A stretch of 64,000 nucleotides of DNA, from assembly GCF_047495875.1 (NCBI RefSeq), contig NC_092471.1, positions 11,987,001 to 12,051,000 on the forward strand, given 5' to 3'. A program made the position numbers and the translations under genes. Shown here piece after piece: positions 13,488 through 49,649 of the stretch (position 1 is the first letter of the stretch; each line of letters begins with the position of its first letter). This stretch comes from Pithys albifrons albifrons. Lineage: Eukaryota; Chordata; Aves; Passeriformes; Thamnophilidae. Below the pieces are notes generated by a model that made no database searches, was not told where the DNA came from, and was given only the letters and a program-made list of their open reading frames with translations.

Positions 13488-13493
13488 TTTATT
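13488..13493 (-). terminator. Poly(A) signal of the SYTL2-like gene
   Basis: AATAAA on the minus strand lies about 100 bases past the stop codon at 13597. It is followed after about 17 bases by a GU-rich element (GGAGGTGTTGGTGTT, around 13457-13471). Signal and downstream element together place cleavage near 13472-13480 and give a short 3' UTR of about 120 nt. Alternative distal sites are possible. Confidence 0.65.
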
Positions 13494-13596
13494 AACCTGA
13501 CTTTTGCAACCCCATGGACGGTCTCTCTCTCCTTGGTGCAGGAAGTTACCTAATTCTAATGAACACATCCAGCATTTCTATGGCACAAACAAAAGG

Positions 13597-36133
<22,537 letters not shown>

Positions 36134-36165
36134 CTTCCCTACAATCTTCTTCAGTTCCCAGACAG

Positions 36166-39100
36166 CTGAGGCAATAACAGAGCAGGAATTAGTCCAGCCC
36201 AGCCCACTGCAATGCCATGGACAGCCCTTTGCAGCCCACCTTGGTGCGTTGAGCAAGACACAGCTGGAGAGAAAGGACTTCACCACAGCACGGCTTGGGT
36301 GGAACCTGCATTAGCACCTGGACTTGCCCTTCCAGGCTCTCAGCTGGCACATTTCTCTGCACTGCATGTCTTCCCCTGCCAGGAAAATTCTCTCAGCAGA
36401 ATTATGCTCCTTTGCTTTTCTTCAGGCACAGTTGCAGCGATCTGGAAGCCAACGTCAGTCAAGCAGGCGAGCACGGGAAGGAGCGAGCTCTCCGCGCCAC
36501 GGCTGCCTCAACAGGCACCAAAGCTCATCTCACCAGCGGCAACCCCAGCACCTCTGGCATGCGCTTTCTTCCACAGGCAAGTCTGCCTCCGTGGAGTTCA
36601 AGCATCCTGCAAAGAAATAACATTGAGATGCCTTTTATGATAAGCGTGACATATGGTAACTGAATGTGTACATTGGGGGTTTTTATTTGTTCTCCAGCAC
36701 AAGTTCCAAAACAAGCTGCTCTACTTTCCTCCCAGCCCTACAGTTCCTCACGTGGGTTAAACCTAACCAAGACAATGTTTTACTTTAGCTGCTTTCCTAC
36801 TAACAGGTAAACAGTTGACTCAGCATGCTACAAGCAAAACATGGATATAAATTACCAAATTGCTTAGTTGGTTTTTTGCCTCTATTCTTCTTTTCCTCAC
36901 TTCTTTCTGTCCTAAATGAGACTAAGGATATGCAGCCAGCCTTTGTAAAGCAACCAGAAAAGGACAGAACAGCAAACTGCAAGTGTTACTGCTGCATGTT
37001 ATGCTATGAAATAGCAGAGACGGCTCATTTTCTAATATATGTGCCCTTTGCTTTATGCTGCATTGATATTTGCTATTCAAACAGTGCTGGTGCAGATCAC
37101 TTTGTGTTTCATCAGACAGCAAAAATGGCCAGAGGCTGCAGGGCGTGGAGGAAAAATAAATCAAGCACTGCTCTGCTACTTTATTCCTTTTCCCTCTCCT
37201 GGCCAACTTGAGGGCAGTGAGGCAAACCTTCAAAGGAGCAGAAGTTCTGCTCCTGTCCATGTAGGCAGTTTCTAGCTCACCAGATGGAATTTTTCCACTG
37301 TTTCCAAGCCTATCAGCTGATTGTGAGTTTCATCATACTTTGCTATTTCTCTCAAAGCCACAGCCTTGGGAGTCAGGTCATTAAAAATTAATAAATCCCA
37401 CCTTTCAAGGCAGACATGATCTGAAGTCCTCAGGCCCATTCCCAGCCTCAATACCTGTATCACCCTTACTCTCTGTCTAACCTGTCCCTGTGAAAACACC
37501 AACCTCAGCCCTTCTGGGACACCTATTTCAGCGCTTTGCTAACTGATAGCAAGCAACTTCTTCCTATTGCCTACCCCAGATCTCCCAGATAGATGTCAGT
37601 TTGTCCTGGCTATCCCAGGGATGCTCCTTTTGCAGCCACTCCCACAGGTTTGACACTTCAGCCTCCACAATAACCAACCACAGCTCCTTCAGGTTTCTCA
37701 GGTTTTCAGCACTTTTGACACTTCTTTGGGTTGACTCTACATAATGCACTTCCTCTATCAACTGACATACCCAAAATTGAGAAAAAGCACTTCAGCCGAG
37801 CTTTGCTTATTTGACATAATTTCACAGATTTACATTATTTTATGGATGATACATTTCCAAACATTTGCCTTTTTCATAATGGTGAAACATCTTAGAAGAA
37901 AGAATAGATATCTGACATTAATGCTTCCAAAGAAATACCACAAAACACAGAACACTGCATGAGAAAGCTCATAAAATGAATGGGCATTGTCAACTCTGTT
38001 TTTTTGTAAAAATTGTTGGAGGAAAGGACAAAACATTTCATATTTCTTTAAGGCACATATGGCTGTGCTTGTCACCCTACATTTATAACTTCTATAATCT
38101 GAGAAACTATCAATACCAGTCTAAATAGTTAAAACAGAAAGAGCAAAAAAATCCCTGATGAATCTCTACTGTTTAAACCTACGTTTCATCCAGCTTGGCA
38201 TGGCTCTTCCATGCTTGGTGCCAACCATCCACTCTCTCTGGCTCTCAGGCACAATCCTATTCCTACAAAGACATTCACAGAAATTTCTGGGACAGATTTT
38301 ATTTTTAAAAAGGTATCTAGGGACATTTCACAGTATTTGCTTCTTGAGAACTTTTATTTATTTTTAACAAACCCATGACATGTGGGCTGAAACTACTTCA
38401 GGAAACATTTTCAGTGAAGACTCATATTTATTCCTCAGTATGGTTGTCAAAAAGAAAAGCTACTTCTTAGGAATAAAAGCTACTTCTTTGTAAAGAGCCT
38501 TTTTTCCCAGGAAAATGTATTATCTTACTGGAATAGCTACAGAAGGAAAAGGTTTACAGAAATCAAACAGTCAACTCCTTCCTTTGTTTTATATAGTTAA
38601 AAATCAAACCACTCAATGAACACACTGTGGGAAAGTGAGTTGGTTCAGAAGATCACTCCACCTGGAGGTTTTGCTGGAAGTCTCAGGAGCTGCCAAACTG
38701 CTGACCCAGAGCTGCAGGAGTAGGCAAGGCTGGGGAATGATCTGCATGTGCAGCATGGCCACAGGGCTGTCCCTGCAGCCATTTCAGCTTTGCAGCCTCT
38801 GGTGGGTGCCCCATGCTGTCCTGTCCTGGGCACTGCAAGGGCTTGAAACAGGAGAGCCCCACCATTAACCACTCAGGTACACAGCAATAAGGGAGAGTGT
38901 GTTATTTGTTTACTTGGGTGTGCAAGTGCAATAGATTAAGGATAAGAATCAACTGAGAGGTACAGCATGTTATAAGGCAGGCACTCACTGTGCCCAACCA
39001 TCACCTGCTCCCCTCGACTGCCTAATCCCCCAGCTCATACCTCCACTTCTGAAGCAGCACCACACAGCTTTGATCTGCCCTGTGAGATTCCACATAATCC

Positions 39101-42100
39101 TCTCCCCTATCAAAGCATTGTTAATAAACAGTTCAGACATGATGCAGTACAAACACCTAAACCAACAGATCCATAAGAAAGCCAGGACCCTGTGGGTCCC
39201 ACACAGACAGAGATGCCTTCTGCATGTTCTGCCCAGCCCTTGCCTCGCTACCTCTGCAAACAGCAGGGAAGGGAAACACAAAAGCCTTGCAGGTTTGTAG
39301 GGCAGTGATGGGAGTCATTGTGCAGTGCTGGGGCAGATTTTACCCCAGAGCGGGACTTCTTCAGTGCAAGAACTTTTTTGGCCCACTGATGTAAACTGGT
39401 TTTGGACCAACTGTGACAAGCAAAAAGAAAGTTTCACTCTCCTTCCCTCTTGCCAGTAGGAGAGCCTTCATAGGTCAGGATTACTTTCTGTCAACAGGAG
39501 CAAAATGGAGAGCCTTGAAAGAGTGAATTGTTTGTGCCTGGAAAAGCCCAAAGCCTGCAGCACAACATGCAAAGCAAGTTCAGGCTGCCCTCAGGTGCTG
39601 CACCACCACATCCCCCCAGCGCAGGAGGAGCAACCCTGATGGGTCCTATCACTGTCACAGCAAAAAATGGGAAAAATTGATTATCATGGCTACAGGAAAG
39701 ACCACAAACCTGAGCAGGGGAGCACACTGGATGTCCAAAGGACTTTGTTTCCTCCAACTGCTTTTCTGGGGAAGAGAACATCACAAAGATCAACTTGCAC
39801 GCTCAGCTGTGTTGACAAATGCTGGGTGTGGAGGGGTGAGGAGACAAGCAGCAGCAGGACCCACCACGTGGCATAACTGGCTGCATCTCTTACTGTGATA
39901 GCTTTTGATTTCTTGTGGCCACCTCCCCAGGAAGAAGCCAATGCTCCAGTCCCCAGGGAAGATCCGTAATGGTGTGTTACACTGCTGTGCAGCTTGTCAA
40001 ACACAGAGCCCGAGCATGGGTGGAGAACTGAGGCCTGATCCATTAAAAGGGCATAATGGATGTGTACATGTAATTTCCCAACCGATTGTCAGTGTCCAGT
40101 TTAAAAATACAGGACAGGCCACATACAGCTACACTGAAAGTCCCTGTAAAGCTCCAGTTTATCTTCAACAAGGTGTTAACAGCTTATGGCCCAAGAGCTG
40201 TGCTGTGCTCCAGCTTCCTGCAAAGTACCAGGCAGGGATGCCCTGAAACAGGAGCAATGCCTCTGCTTTCACAGATTTTTCTAAGTACTTTCTGAACTCA
40301 CATTAATTTTAAGCATTTGAACTATCCTCAAAGCCCTACAGTCCCACAGCCTCACTACACTTTAAACACAAATGTACCTGCCCTTGATCTGTTTGACCTG
40401 CCACTTGCTTGTTTCCTTCGATAACCTCAAATATTTTAGTAGAAAACCCAATAAAAATCACTTTGCGCCCACAGGCACCATGCTGAGCATTTTGCAGACC
40501 TGTGTTTCAGCCATGGTTTGTCTTTCCAGCGAAAGGAAGTTTGTTGTTTGCTCATTCCAGGTGTTACTCAGGGAGCTTTGCTCATTCTTCCCACCCTTCT
40601 CAGTCCTCCATCTGGTTTATCACAGAACTGCTTAAGAGTGTTCAGGTGCAAAAAGGCTCTTTCAAACAGCTGCAGCCCCTGGAATCTTCACCTACAAGAC
40701 TGGCCTTGCAGTGCCAGGAGAGGTGGTGCAAGCTGTGCCCAGCTGTAGCTCTGCAGCCAGGAGGGAGACAGGCAATGCCAGCCTTCACATGGGCACAGCA
40801 AACAGCTCGGCCAAGCCCCTGCAGAGAGGAGAGCTCTGATCACCTGCAGAAATCTAAGAAGGATCCTAATAAAAGGAATAAGCCTTCTCTTTGTCAGCTG
40901 CTTGGACTGTGCACCAACAAAGCGCAGTGCCACTCAGGGAGAACAGCAGTCCCACATGTTTTGAGGCTGACAGCCAGGGAAAGGCCAGGTGTGGATCATG
41001 GATCTGGGAAGACTCCAGTTTACACCAGCTGAGACATGGAAATGTGTGATCTGTCCACAGCTGCCCCCTTCTACCTTCAGTAAAGCATCAAGTGGCAGTG
41101 TGACAGGCATTCCCCCAGCACCAGCCCAAAATCTAACCCTTAAAAGCGAAGGGGCATACACCAACCTTTCTCAGCAGAGAGCAACATCCCCAAGCAGAGA
41201 GCACACCTGCCTTGGGGCACACCAAGTGAAAGTACCCTGAGACAGCTGGGACAATGTTCATTTCCTTGTTCCTCAGCACTCTGCAGTGTCCCCACACGTG
41301 ATCCAACCCAACCAAATTCCCGTGCCTGCCTCCTCTCACTGCTGGCCACACAGGTCATGGCTCTGCAGCTGCGCCCACATAGAAAAGCTTAGGATGGTGT
41401 AGTAGTTCTGGAGTGCTCTCCAAATAAATAGTTTGACTAAACCCATGTAGGGTTTCTGCAGCAGTAAGAGCTATTTATGAAAGGAGGTATGTTGCAGACA
41501 TCTTGTCTGAATTAATATATCCTCTCAAGTTTTTCTTTCTATTAGTGGAGAAGCGTGTTGTTTGGGGAGTTGTTTGGGTTTTTTAAAGTAACTCTGTTTC
41601 AATCAGTTTCATCAGGTGAAAACAAAATGCTTGTTTATTCTAGCAGGCATGAAACAGCCTCACGCTGAAGGGTCTGCCACCTTCTTTGTGCTGCATTGTC
41701 ATTTTATTTCTGGGAGGTTTAACTCAGCTCCAGCTCAAAACTGAACTGATAATGCTCTTCCTAACTAAGTCAAGTGCAAACTGCTCAGATGCACAGTACC
41801 AGCTCAGTGCTCTTGATGTCATCTGCCTACAGACAGGAATTTCCTGTAGTCCATCTGCAGGGCACTCCAGTGTCAGTTCTGATTTCTCAGCGTGCACCTT
41901 TCCTTCCAAATTCTGCACATCTTTTTCAGCACTGGGATGTGCATGGATTAATGATACACACCACGGGCCAAGCAGCTTTCACTGACTAGATGCTGCATTG
42001 CATAGAAAGGAAGAGGATGAACTTAGGAACTGGAACCTGCCTATTTGGTTGTCAGGACCCAGTGTTTAACACCTCAATTTCATCACAGTGAGCATAGGAC

Positions 42101-45100
42101 CATCAAGACAGATCTCACCCTTTGAGACCAGGAGCTGCACACAGGTCCATGTAATAAAGATATGAAAACCTCCCAACCCAAAACATAAAACCTGGAACAG
42201 GTAATACTGATCTCAAGGCTATTCATAGCCAGATGAAAATAGCAGCAAGCTGGAAAGGCTGCTTGCATCTGTCCATACCTCTTTATCATATATCATGCCA
42301 CAATGTAAGGAAATAACCACCTTTAGCTTTACAATGTGTGGACACTTCCCAATACCCTTATTAGTCAAGACAGCTCTTGTAGGGCAGGTCAAACCCAAGC
42401 ATAGCATTGTATTAAGAATGATGGATGTGGTCCTGGCACCCACAGTCACACTGCAGTTCCCAGTATATGCTGTAATTAAAAGGACAAGAAAGACTTAGTA
42501 CTAAAACTGCTACAGCTGTAGGGTCTGTGATCAGCCTTGTACCTGCCTCTGTCTCATGCTGGAAGGTCCAGCCCCACCCTTCCTCCCATTTAATTTCTTC
42601 TGTGAAGATCAGTGAAATATGCAGAGGCATTGCCATAATTATGTTACAGGCAAAAAACTGACAGCCACATAATGCTCACAATACTATGACATTTAATGGA
42701 TGTCCTTTACCAGCAGAAATTAAATAAAAATCAGAATAAAGGATGGTCTTTGGGAATAATGGGCAGAAAACTAGCAGAAAACCTCCTGTCCATGCTGAGT
42801 TTCACTTTGACCTCACTTATAACTGATGTAAGTGCTCCCTTTTACACATGGACAAGCCCTCAAGGTGAAAAAATACAGGTAGGAACAGTATTGCATAAGC
42901 CTACAAACACTGCACGTAAAGTATGAACTTGCTGGAAACTGTGAAGTGCTCCTAAGGCAGCTGAGGGCTGTCCTACTGAAAAGGCTGAGCAGCAGGCACC
43001 ACTACCCAGACGTGCTCTGCCTGTGTCTGCACTCACACCACTAACCCTCCTTCTTCCTCCCTGTGCTCACATCTCCCCCCTTCAATGTAATGAAATAAAT
43101 ATATAAAACACCTGCCTTTTGTTTAGCCATTGCAAAGTGAAGCTCCACAGCATCGTGACAGCTCTTCTGAGGTGCATTATTTGCAATATGCCACTTGCAG
43201 CTCTAGACTGTCTAGTCCTTCACAGACCAAGAGCAGCTGTAAGCTATGAGAACAGAGAATATATTTAATATAGTTATTTTCTGGAACGCTATTCCACTAA
43301 AAATGCTCTGGCTGCACTGACTGCAATGACTTGTCCCAGTGAAATGAGAGAAAGGTCTACTGTTCCTACCCAAAAACCTCTTAAGCAGCTAAGTCATATA
43401 GCAATGGCCTTCACATGAGAGACAGCTGATAAGATAAAGAGCAACTTCAAACAAAGCAGGCAATTGTGGTCTTCCAGAGCAGCCGACATAGAAATGCATC
43501 TGTTACCATCACACAGAGAATGTCAAGGCCAAATTCTGGTAAAGCCAGGCACAAATGCCAGAATTACTCAAGTTCAACGACTCACAGACTTTAAAGACTT
43601 TTTCTGTTCAGTGAGGGCTTTGCATGACATGATGTACCATTCCCACCTCAGACAAAACGATGAACAGCTGTTGCCTGCCAATAACCCCCCACTGAGGGCA
43701 GCTTTGGCAGGCCCTGAGGAGCAGCAAGGAGGCAGCAGCTCTGACACTAGTGATGGCTCCCTGCTCCATTATGCATCCCAGAACAAAAAAATACTGCTCA
43801 GTTCATTGTGAGCACAGCCCCAAGTGGTTTCTTCCAGATTCAGTCATTGTCTCATATTACACTTTCCAATAATATCCAACATTATAGAGAATCTCTGCTG
43901 TTTTATGAAAATCTTTCACCTCCCCCTCCCCTTGGGCAGCCTTAGTGAAGGATGTCCATTGATCAGGAATGGCCCTGAGATGTTCCTAGGTGCTGAGGAA
44001 TTGCAAGAATTTATCAGAGTAAGCAGGTTTCTAGCCCAGCCCCTTGAGAGCAGCCACTAGAAGATATTTTAGAACAATACAATGCTAAGCCAAAAAACTG
44101 AGCAAACTCCCCTACTGAGCGCACACGGGGAATGTGTAACTGAGGAAATGCTCCACTGACCACATCAGAAGTGGGTGAACTCTGCTTATTTGCACCCAGC
44201 CTCAGAAATTCCACAATATCTGAGACCCACAATATTACAGATGGCTCAGTTAAGGCTTCAATTTCCTTTTGTAAAAAAGGATGCATAAGGATTTTTCCTC
44301 CCCTGTGCATTTCTACCCAATGCAACAAAACCACCACATGAATAATTATCTCCACTGAGCTTTACTCATCTCCCAGCAAGGCACTGTATGGGTGGAATTT
44401 GCATTACACACAATTTACTTCCGTTTAACCATTTTTAATTAAATGAACCATCCTAGGGTTACCACCTAGGGTAAACAAAAGACTGAGCTTCTCAGTCTTA
44501 ATCATTATTTCCTAGAGCCAGCATCACCAAAATAAAAAACCTCATCAGAGGAGAAGCGTGATTCAGACTCCTTACAGGCAACCAGTCCTTCTACTAGTAA
44601 TAAACTGTTAATCCAATGCTATAGTTTAAATATTTAAGAGTTCTGTTTATTTCATAGGTGGGAACTATTTGCAGAACTTGCAGGATGTAGTTCATTGTCA
44701 TTATGCAGATTGCCTGAACCCAAATAAACAAGGACAGCCACCTGAGACACTGAGAAATCCCCTAACACCCCATCCACCAAGAAATCCCCTAAATTCCCAG
44801 TGAACAAGGATGGATGGTCCCTTCCCAGCTGCAAGAGAGGAGCTGGGACCTGGCTGTGTCTGTCCCCCTGACAGACCCACTCTGCCTCCGTTCAGCCCCA
44901 GTGCAGCAGGAGCTTTGTGGGGAACAGGGAAACACTCCCACATCTCCACCAAACACACTTGGCTTTGGGCTGGGGGGCAGAGGCTTGTGCTGAGGTTCAC
45001 TCTAAATCTGTACCTACACCCTCAAAAAACCAAGTTTTATAAGAATTTGCACTCCCTCTTTATTAGTTTGTAAAAGCCTTCATCCCCACAGCTTAGCTGT

Positions 45101-48100
45101 GAGCCATCTTAGGGCTTGTCACACATGTGGTGCTGCGTGTCTGCTGCACTGATGGCTCTTTCCATCAGAGAAATATCCTGGTGTCCAGGCTTCCCTCTAA
45201 GCCAAGGGAGAACTGACACATTAGATCAGCTTTAAGGAACTCAGCTGTCCCACTAGCAGTTTCTAGACATTAGGTGGTATGAAGGGTACTCCTAAAAGCA
45301 TCTTCTCAGCTGTTTTACTTGAAAAGCCAACAATATATAAATATATGGCATCTAAAACTGTGCAATTAGCAGCTCAAAGCCAGACCACTGCAGGTGAAAG
45401 TTATATATTTAGACTAATCATCCCTGTCACCCTTTGTCCCTCACTCATCCTCACAACCTGGATATTTTCAATATGAAAAAGGGGAGACAGATGATAAGTT
45501 TTGGCTGAGTTCAAAGAAAGAAACTGCAGGAGTGGAAGATGAAGAAAAAAGCAACCACCCAGCAGAACTTCTGGCTTTTATTTTTGACCCAGAAAAATAT
45601 TTGCTGACCTCAACTTTGCTTCCCTCCAAACATAATTTCTCCATGTTTGCCTGCAGTGGTGACATGTCATTAATTCCTTTCCTGACCCTGATTGTTATGC
45701 CCCAGCAACTGTGAGCTTGCAGCACCCACCCAGCCGTGAGGAGCTGGCCAGGAGCCCTCAGAATCAGAAGCCATTTCATTAAAAAACCCAACACCAAAAC
45801 CCCTCGTTTTGTAACCGGGTGGGAAGTTAAAAATATGTGGGGCCCAATTCCTTTGTACTCCTGTTCCTGCTGAGCTCGATGAGGCAGAGTGGTGATAAAT
45901 CCCGAGGGAAACCAACACTGTTTGTTTAGGAAACTTTGCATACTGAGGGATCCTTCCTTCTAGTGAATGATTATTTTTAAGCCTCAACCATGCCTGGATG
46001 ATTCTGAAGTAACTCAAAACTGCAGTGAGAGTAACTGAAAAACAGTAGGGTTCATCTCATTACTGCTTAAAATATTTGGAAGGTAAAATTCCCTCCAACA
46101 TCTGGGAAAAGGAGTTTTGAATACAACATTCTAAGAAGTAAACCCCTAATCTGCAGTTTCTAGTTTGTGCTGCCAAAGCACAGAGGTGCTCTGTCCAGAG
46201 GCTGGGGTCACCCCCCACATCATGAAAAGGGAGAAAAATGATGCTCAGGTCCATGCCTGATTTGGGATCCACACCTTCTTCTCTTCTAATTCCCAAGCAG
46301 GCACTGGGGCCTGGACAGGTCTGTGCTGTGCCTGGTTCAAGTACAGAAATGCTCTACACTAAAATTTTAAATAAAGCTGTTTTACTTTGTCACCCTGACA
46401 TACAGTGAAAGGAAACTCCGGGGAGAGTAAGTCCATTGCTGAAGCTGCAACATCACCTGCTTTCAGATACTGTTCTATGAGAAAAAGTAATACATGGGAA
46501 TATTTTTTAACTGGTCACTTCTTTCAAGGAATAATGCAACTTTCCAATGCAAACACAGAATCAGTCATTAATTCACTTATTGGAGCCATGTACATGCTCT
46601 AGGAGCTGGATGACTTGAGTAGGACAAGAGGTCCTGCCAGCCCTTGTTCCTATATGAAGAAAAAAAGCAGCTGCTTCTGCTCTCTGTCCTCTGCAGTGCT
46701 CAGAGGCAGGTGAAAGACTCTGTATTTAAGTCTACCATGTGAAGGGTGACATGCAACACCCACAGCCATGAGGAGGCTAATTCTGTCACAGATGGGCACT
46801 CTCAACTCACGAGAAAATTAATAATTAAATAGATCACATGCCACACTGATTTCAACAAAGCCACAGTTCTTATATTAGTTTTTTTCTACAGGAAAACGTT
46901 GCAATACATTAATTAGCTACAGGCACACCTATAAACATATATGCTTAAACGTACAGATCTCCATGTGGACATGGCCTGTCAGTTAGTTTAGCCTAAAATA
47001 AAAGTTTCAGCAAACTCAAGTGAGAAGTCCAAACACAGATTGCACCAATTTAATTAAATGACTAAAAATAAAACCAGTATCAGATGATCATCTGGTACCA
47101 CTTTCTTGTGCAGACAAGGTGTTTCTTCCATCTGTGCAGCTCTATGAATACTTAGCAAATCTTGCAAGGAGCTGGGGAAAACAGACTTTTTGGATAAGAA
47201 TAACAAGATCACCTGAACTGTTGAACAATGTAGTTTTATTTCTAAGTGCTCAAGCCAAATAAGATTTGGAGATTTATGTGAGCAATGACAAGTATAATTC
47301 TGCCCAGACACAACTGTATGACATGCTGTTGTATGAAGTGCACATTACACTGCAGAGGGTAAGACACCTGCCCACACTGCTGCCGCTGTGCTCCACTGAG
47401 CTCAGCAAGCTGCAGGTCTGTGAGAAGGCAGCAGCTTGGGCTGAACCTGCTGGAGTGATGGAGGCTTATCCAAGCAGACACCTAGAGAAGTTCCCAGCAG
47501 TAATCTGTGGGTGAGCTCCACTGAACTGCTGTCCTAAGCGCATCTGTTTTGGTCCTCCAAGACAAACTGTACCATTAGGTTTAATTAGCAAAAAAGTAAC
47601 TTGCTTTTGATTCAAGAGTCACTAACAGACTCTCTTTTCTCTCAGGCACTGCTGCCTGTTAACAGCTCAGGGCAGCCTTGTACTTCTCTGAGCTTTGTTG
47701 CAAACATTTATTATTGTTTTTCTCCCCTGCTACATCTCTGAATGGAGATAACAATATTGATTTAAATGCAATCAAAGCGAGCCTGATGTACAATGAACAC
47801 TTTGTCCACGTCGTGCCGTACTGTGGCAAGGGCTGCCTTTTTCCCAGGAATGGAGGCCCATTAAAGGGAAATGATTTATGAGTTCAGGAGTCAAAAACAA
47901 GTTTGCACTTCTTCAATTACAGAATTGTGCAGGAGAGCAGAAACTTGGGTCACCACATGGAGTTTCTTAGATATTCTGCCAAAGGTGGAACAGGGAAGGA
48001 GGTAAAGGAGATGGGTTCAGCCCTCAAAACCAACCAATACCTGCCTGCTGACACCCTCACAGAAGTTTGACAGGGGTAAGTCAGTAGATCTCCACCCTCC

Positions 48101-49493
48101 CAACCATACCCTGGGGTCTGCCCTGCGGCCAGAGATTCAGGGGGTCCAGAACCATCTATAAAATCCGCAGTGTTAATAAGCTCCACTGAAAGCTATTTTA
48201 TATATAAAAATAACTCACTGCCAAAGAAATAGGAAAAAAGACATAGCAAGCCAAATAGAAATGGCCATAGGTTACCATGGCTTATACAACAGCATCGATC
48301 ACGCTGGAGAGTTGGCTGCAAAGGGACTAGAAATTAATAAATGCTGCTTTTGTCACCATGCCAAATATTTACAACAATGAAGCATGAATAAGGAAGTAAA
48401 TGAAGCCAGGATGGAGGGGAGAGACTATGAAAATACAGGCAAAACAGAAGGAGAAGTCACAGGAAAGTGATACATGATGTTCCAGGTTTTCACAGGTAAT
48501 TTAGAATACGTAGTTGGAAGCAATAATAAAGTAGAATATCAAGCATCAGAAGTACTCCCTATTTTGTAGGCTTTTCCTTTTTTAAAGAGCTTTTCATGTC
48601 AGGTTTTCTCTACAGAGAAAGTTGTGGATGCCCCATCCCTGGAATTGTTCAAGGCCAGGTTGGATGGGGCTTTCAGCAACCTGGTCCAGCATAAGGTGTC
48701 CCTGCTTACAGCAGGGGGCTGGAACGAAATGGTCTTTAATGTCCCTTCCAACCCAATACATTCTATGATTCTATAATCTGTCCTTTTAAAACCAACGGCC
48801 ACCTCACAAACTTAATTTTCACAGATGGCACAAAACCACCCTATGACTAATTGCAAGAGGCCTTGACAACGCAATTCATTGATGCAAGATAAAACACTTT
48901 TATTTAGGTAACAGCCCCGAGTTCTGACCAGACCCACAGGTGTGATGCCCTGCTAGTCTGTTCTGTGGAATCAGCCTCGAGCCATCCCCTGAAGGGCCAT
49001 GGAAGGCACAGTGTCCCGGTGCCACCCCTGCCTGACCCTGCGCGGCCACTGAGCGAGACACTTCCCTACCCCCGAGCGGTGCCGCGAAGCACCCACGCTG
49101 CCCACCGGCACCGCCGCTCCCCGCCACGGCTGTCGAGGCGACGAGGGGCTACCCCGTGTCCTGCCCCTGCCCGCTGTGCAGCCCCACAGTCCCACCCGCT
49201 GTCGGGACACGCGTGCCCAGCGCACGGTCCCCCCGACAGCACACCCTGCCCCGCGCCCGGAGGGGAGCGCCGGATCCTCCCGGGCACGGCCAGCTCCGAC
49301 ACCGGCCCCGCAGCAAGGGCAGCGGTGCCTCCGCTCCCGCCCGGCCAGCGAGGTCCGGCAGGCACCACTGCCGGGACACGGAGCCCGAGCTCTCAGACCC
49401 GCCGCCGCTGCCGAGCCCGGCGCAGGGACCGCACTCCCATCCCCACGGACAGCGGGACGGCGCTGCGGACAGCGGAGCCCCAGCATCTCTTAC
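36166..49493 (-). other. Probable first intron of the SYTL2-like gene
   Basis: Bounded by the CAG acceptor of coding exon 1 (36166) and a perfect donor in the CpG island (49493). It holds one CR1 end (48613-48774). Minus-strand frames at 37272-37502 and 37564-37761 look mildly protein-like but match no family I recognise and lack paired splice sites. The rest shows no exon, RNA gene or transposon that I can support. The intron assignment is inferred, not shown by a transcript. Confidence 0.45.
48613..48774 (+). mobile_element. CR1-type LINE 3' end
   Basis: The sequence contains CAAGGCCAGGTTGGATGGGG, GCAACCTGGTCCAGCATAAGG, TCCCTTCCAACCC and a tail TTCTATGATTCTATA. This is the best preserved CR1 3' end in the window, on the plus strand and 5'-truncated. 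Confidence 0.93.
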
Positions 49494-49620
49494 CTGCCCT
49501 CGGCGGCCCGGGGCGGGGGCCGGGTTATCCCAGGGCGGGGCTATCCCGGGACGGGACTATCCCGGGACGGGGGCGGGGGTTATCCCGGCAAGGGGCCGTG
49601 CCTGTCCCGCCCGGCAGCAC
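49494..49620 (-). other. Candidate non-coding exon 1 of the SYTL2-like gene
   Basis: On the minus strand GAGGGCAG|GTAAGAGATG is a near-consensus donor, with the last exon base at 49494. The coding exon at 36165 needs an upstream 5' UTR exon, and this is the best placed donor. The upstream limit (transcription start) is a guess. No ATG in frame with the coding exon is required. Confidence 0.4.
49518..49588. repeat. GC-rich tandem repeat in the CpG island
   Basis: Four or five imperfect copies of a TATCCCGGGACGGG-type unit, period about 17 bases. Each copy holds a CCCGGG palindrome or a G-run. The array overlaps the candidate first exon or core promoter. Confidence 0.8.
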
Positions 49621-49649
49621 CGCGGAAAACCTGGTACGGGAAAGGAGCG

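Larger units (their letters stand above)
48965..49640. promoter_or_regulatory. CpG island, probable promoter of the SYTL2-like gene
   Basis: A sharply bounded GC- and CpG-rich block between AT-rich flanks, with several GGGCGGGG-type Sp1 boxes near 49508-49580 and no TATA box seen. It is the only CpG island upstream of the Slp coding exons on their strand, and it contains a matching splice donor. It could be bidirectional, but no plus-strand exon was recognised. Frames of up to 255 codons here follow from GC richness. Confidence 0.7.

Noticed and set aside
37272..37761. Two minus-strand frames (about 65-76 codons) with Trp/Glu-rich text
   Set aside because: They resemble coding sequence slightly but have no family match or matching splice sites. 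They lie in the probable first intron of the Slp gene and could be a decayed retroelement.
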